Positions 61,320 to 64,000 of a stretch of 64,000 nt of DNA are shown piece by piece. The DNA lies in the NCBI GenBank assembly GCA_002369315.1, contig DFDW01000019.1, positions 1 to 64,000 on the forward strand, given 5' to 3'. The DNA is from Ruminococcaceae bacterium UBA3818 (GTDB taxonomy: Bacteria; Bacillota; Clostridia; Oscillospirales; Ruminococcaceae). Each line of letters begins with the position of its first letter. The first letter of the stretch is position 1. Position numbers and translations under genes: made by a program. The notes beneath the pieces were generated by a model, which had not been told where the DNA came from, did no database searches, and worked only from the letters and a program-made list of their open reading frames with translations.

Positions 61320-61823
61320 ATGATGTTTATTGATGTGAAGCAGCTGTTTGAGGTAGAGGGCCAGGTCATTCCTTTCACTCATGATCTGGATATGTCCGCT
61401 ATCGAGCTGTGGGGAACCGCACCTTTCGACCGTCCGATTCATCTTTCCGGCAGGCTGTATAACCGGGCCGGGATCGTGTCCATCGTGTACGAAGCGCAGA
61501 TGGATTATAATCTGATGTGCGGGCGATGCCTGGAACGGCAGCGGCGTGCTGAAACCTATCGGTTTGAGCATGTCCTGGTTCGTCAGTTGAATGAAGAAGA
61601 CAATGGCGACTTCATTGTAGTGTCCGGCAATCAGCTGGATTTGGATGATCTGGCGACATCCGACATTCTTCTGGAACTGCCTTCCGTGGTATACTGCCGT
61701 GAGGATTGCAAAGGCTTATGCCCTGTATGCGGTACCAATTTAAACGAAAAAGACTGTGGATGTGATCTGAAACAGCCGGATCCTCGCCTTCAAATTCTCA
61801 GTGAATTTTTTAAAGAATCATAA
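61320..61823 (+). CDS. DUF177 (YceD-like) protein
   Basis: 167 residues. Metal-ready Cys cluster CGRC near 63 and CKGLCPVCGTNLNEKDCGC near 135. YceD is known to be co-expressed with rpmF and to have a role in large subunit or 23S rRNA maturation in plants and bacteria. The next gene is rpmF, as in the conserved pair. ATG 61323, three bases later, is equally possible. Confidence 0.88.
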   Translation: MMFIDVKQLFEVEGQVIPFTHDLDMSAIELWGTAPFDRPIHLSGRLYNRAGIVSIVYEAQMDYNLMCGRCLERQRRAETYRFEHVLVRQLNEEDNGDFIVVSGNQLDLDDLATSDILLELPSVVYCREDCKGLCPVCGTNLNEKDCGCDLKQPDPRLQILSEFFKES

Positions 61824-61842
61824 CCTTTAAGGAGGTGCTGAA

Positions 61843-62028
61843 ATGGCGGTACCAAAGAGAAAATCGTCTAAAGCGAGAAAAAACAAAAGACGTTCCAACG
61901 TTTGGAAAATCAGCGTTCCGGGGTTCTCCAAATGCTCCCAGTGCGGTGAGCTGAAGGCTCCTCACAAGGTTTGCGCGAACTGCGGTTACTACAAGGGCAA
62001 AGAAGTCATTAAGATGGAGGCTGAATAG
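61843..62028 (+). CDS. rpmF: Ribosomal protein bL32
   Basis: 61 residues beginning AVPKRKSSKARKNKRR, then zinc-binding CSQCGELKAPHKVCANCG. AGGAGG is nine bases ahead. Ends in a terminator before the DUF512 gene. Confidence 0.97.
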   Translation: MAVPKRKSSKARKNKRRSNVWKISVPGFSKCSQCGELKAPHKVCANCGYYKGKEVIKMEAE

Positions 62029-62037
62029 TCTCTTTGA

Positions 62038-62074
62038 AGGCAGGGGAGGATGCAGTTCCACCCCTGCTTTTTTT
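62038..62074 (+). terminator. Terminator after rpmF
   Basis: GCAGGGG (62040-62046) pairs with CCCCTGC (62061-62067), followed by seven T. Confidence 0.9.
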
Positions 62075-62137
62075 AACGCCGCTGCTTGATTTTTGGCTGA
62101 GGCGTGTTTGTGATTCCCTGGAAAAGGAGGTGCCGCT

Positions 62138-63466
62138 TTGGCGGTGCAGATCATGTCGGTAGTCCCGGGCTCCCCTGCGGACCGAGCGGGTATTCGGCCC
62201 GGCGAAATGCTGTTGGAGATTAACCAAAACACAATCGAAGATATTTTGGACTACCAGTTTTATATGACTGACAGAAAGTTGAAAATCAACCTGCTGGGGA
62301 TTGACCAGGCAGCCAGACAGGTGACGGTGCACAAAGACGAATATGAGGAGCTGGGGCTGGAATTCGAATCTTATCTGATGGATAAACAGCATCACTGCAA
62401 AAATAAGTGCATTTTCTGCTTTGTAGATCAGATGCCGCCGGGCATGCGGGAGACGCTTTACTTTAAGGATGACGATGCCCGCCTTTCTTTTTTATTCGGC
62501 AATTACATTACCCTGACCAACATGGAACAGAAGGATATTGACCGGATCATCAAAATGCATATCAGCCCGGTCAATATTTCGGTGCACACCATGAATCCGG
62601 ACCTGCGGCAGAAGATAATGCTGAACCCGAAAGCGGCGTCTTCGCTGGACTATTTGCGGCAGTTGGCCCGCGCGGGCATTAAAATCAACACCCAGCTGGT
62701 CCTTTGCCCTGGAATCAACGACGGAGAAGAACTGGTGCGTTCGCTAAAGGAACTGGGAGCGTTGTACCCCAGCGTGGAGAGCATCGCGGCGGTACCGGTG
62801 GGATTGACCAAATACCGCGATGGATTGTTCCCGCTGCGCCCCTATACCCGGGAAGAAGCGCGGGAGGTCATTCGAACCATCCATGATTTCTCCGATAATT
62901 TTTTGGCGCGCGAAGGGGTTCGGATGGCTTATCCGGCGGATGAGTTTTTCCTCAAAGCACAAATGCCAATACCAGACGATGCGTATTATGGCGAATACAA
63001 CCAACTGGAAAACGGCGTAGGCCTTTTATCGCTGCTGCGGCAGGAATTGACGGACGCGCTGGAGGACTGGGAGGACGACGGCGTTTGCCGCCGCATCAGC
63101 CTGGCCACCGGAGAAGCGGCGGCAGATTTTCTGCGGGAAGAAATCGGGCGGGTAAAACAAAGATTCCCGGGGCTGGACTGCACGGTTTATGCCATTCACA
63201 ATGATTATTTCGGTGAAAATATCACCGTGGCGGGTCTGGTGACTGCTACCGACCTGATCCGGCAGCTGAAAGGCAAGGAACTGGGTGAGGAGCTGCTGAT
63301 CCCTGGCGTAATGCTGCGCCATGAGCAGGATAAATTCCTGGATGACGGCACGATAGAGGATGTGCAGCAGGCTTTGGGCGTTTCGGTGCGGACGGTGGAC
63401 AACGACGGCACGCAGTTTTTACTGGCTCTGCTGGGAATAGAAGACGATGCGGAATATGCTTGGTAA
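62138..63466 (+). CDS. DUF512 protein: PDZ plus radical SAM-like domain
   Basis: 442 residues. An N-terminal PDZ (QIMSVVPGSPADRAGIRPGEMLLEIN, about 4-60), then a radical SAM-like Cys cluster CKNKCIFC (Cys87, Cys91, Cys94), then DUF512 with FLFGNYITLTNM, ISVHTMNPDLRQKIMLN and a long C-terminal part. Found in clostridia immediately before der, and function unproven. Begins at TTG 62138, 6-7 bases behind AGGAGG. Confidence 0.88.
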   Translation: MAVQIMSVVPGSPADRAGIRPGEMLLEINQNTIEDILDYQFYMTDRKLKINLLGIDQAARQVTVHKDEYEELGLEFESYLMDKQHHCKNKCIFCFVDQMPPGMRETLYFKDDDARLSFLFGNYITLTNMEQKDIDRIIKMHISPVNISVHTMNPDLRQKIMLNPKAASSLDYLRQLARAGIKINTQLVLCPGINDGEELVRSLKELGALYPSVESIAAVPVGLTKYRDGLFPLRPYTREEAREVIRTIHDFSDNFLAREGVRMAYPADEFFLKAQMPIPDDAYYGEYNQLENGVGLLSLLRQELTDALEDWEDDGVCRRISLATGEAAADFLREEIGRVKQRFPGLDCTVYAIHNDYFGENITVAGLVTATDLIRQLKGKELGEELLIPGVMLRHEQDKFLDDGTIEDVQQALGVSVRTVDNDGTQFLLALLGIEDDAEYAW

Positions 63467-63691
63467 ATGGCGGGAAACATGATATCATAACCGTGTGGCC
63501 GCTGTACCGGCATATGTGCCCTGAAAGCTGCAAATTTTAGGAAGAATATATTTTGCATCTGCTATCGTATATGAAAAGCGTATGAAAGACGCTTTGTAAA
63601 CAGATATTTTGAAAAACGGCGAGGCCATGTGTTTTGTCTTTTTGATTGGCAAAACAATCGGGCCTTTTCCGGCAGAAAGAAGGGAAACTCT

Positions 63692-64000
63692 ATGGCAAAA
63701 CCGTTGATTGCAGTGGTGGGACGACCCAATGTAGGAAAATCCACCCTGTTTAATAAAATTGTGGGGAAACGTCTGTCCATCGTGGAGGACACCCCCGGCG
63801 TGACCCGGGACAGGATTTACGCCGAAGGGGAATGGCGGAACCGGTCATTTCATATTGTGGATACGGGCGGTATTGAGCCGAAAGCAGACGATGTGATTCT
63901 GTCTCAGATGCGCCGTCAGGCACAGCTGGCGATTGACAGCGCGGATGTGATTGTTTTTGTGGTGGATATCCGTACCGGTATGACCGCCACCGACCAGGAC
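63692..64000 (+). CDS. der: GTPase Der (EngA), N-terminal fragment (cut by window edge)
   Basis: 103 residues visible. G1 GRPNVGKSTLFN, G2 VEDTPGVTRDR, G3 DTGGIE. Der carries two tandem GTPase domains and a KH domain for 50S assembly; the second G domain lies beyond the window. GAAGGGAAA precedes the ATG 63692. Confidence 0.96.
   Translation, partial: MAKPLIAVVGRPNVGKSTLFNKIVGKRLSIVEDTPGVTRDRIYAEGEWRNRSFHIVDTGGIEPKADDVILSQMRRQAQLAIDSADVIVFVVDIRTGMTATDQD

Noticed and set aside
1..64000. CRISPR arrays, tRNA and rRNA genes, complete transposases
   Set aside because: Looked for across the window by repeat and motif; none was seen, although a computed search (tRNAscan, CRISPR finder) would be needed to be certain.

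Overview
The window comes from a strictly anaerobic, low-redox Gram-positive bacterium of the class Clostridia. The gene content and moderate GC suggest a gut Oscillospiraceae/Ruminococcaceae-type organism, which is an inference from gene order and not a taxonomic assignment. Supporting features are a rubrerythrin/superoxide reductase pair, ThyX instead of ThyA, HPr with His15 and Ser46, a class B PBP with PASTA domains, a MurE with the DNPR (meso-diaminopimelate) motif, MtaB, DUF512 next to der, DUF1292, DUF1934, DUF4364, and AGGAGG ribosome sites throughout. No rRNA, tRNA, CRISPR array or intact transposase was seen.

Layout. 1-1.1 kb: end of rubrerythrin, superoxide reductase, then a decayed integrase tail. 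1.1-4.5 kb: a FrlB-like SIS protein, a DMT transporter, a probable 6S RNA and DUF1292 on the minus strand, and an orphan transcription unit with no sizeable gene. 4.6-16.8 kb: housekeeping genes on the plus strand (pcrA, thyX-tmk, DJ-1, MTHFS, mltG, a TrhP-like U32 protein, ptsH, uvrC, rsmD, coaD, a coiled-coil protein). 16.9-19.3 kb: a MarR/ABC exporter module with paired operator palindromes. 19.3-20.3 kb: cysteine synthase on the minus strand.

20.5-34.9 kb is a division and cell wall (dcw) cluster: mraZ, rsmH, ftsL, PBP, murE, murF, mraY, ftsW, murG, murA, ftsQ, ftsZ. It contains a MraZ-type repeat operator and a possible attenuator before the PBP gene. murB, murC, murD and ftsA are not in it. 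35-40.7 kb is the accessory stretch: a lipoprotein with three FMN-binding-like repeats, an orphan glycosyltransferase, an AT-richer fragment, a nitroreductase, and a SAP-domain gene lying between near-perfect inverted repeats.

40.7-51 kb is mostly minus strand: an acyl-CoA synthetase with an XRE-cupin regulator, MATE exporter, DUF4364, a P-loop kinase, an ECF sigma/anti-sigma pair, an ArgRS-like protein without a catalytic core, DUF1934, murI and ddl. 51.2-54.9 kb is the rpmG-secE-nusG-rplK-rplA-(L10 leader)-rplJ-rplL ribosomal cluster. 55-64 kb holds an HPr-like protein lacking His15, mtaB, a DUF3298-type secreted protein, a D,D-carboxypeptidase, pgi, a P-loop protein, DUF177-rpmF, a DUF512 radical SAM protein and the start of der.

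Taken together, a large part of the window serves envelope growth: lipid II synthesis (murA, murE, murF, mraY, murG), precursor supply (murI, ddl), polymerisation and trimming (FtsW, PBP, MltG, carboxypeptidase) and septation (FtsL, FtsQ, FtsZ). The strongest non-routine observations are the 6S-like RNA, the SAP gene between inverted repeats, the catalytic-core-less ArgRS paralogue, the three-repeat flavoprotein-like lipoprotein, the ftsL-PBP attenuator and the orphan promoter-to-terminator unit at 3.96-4.43 kb.
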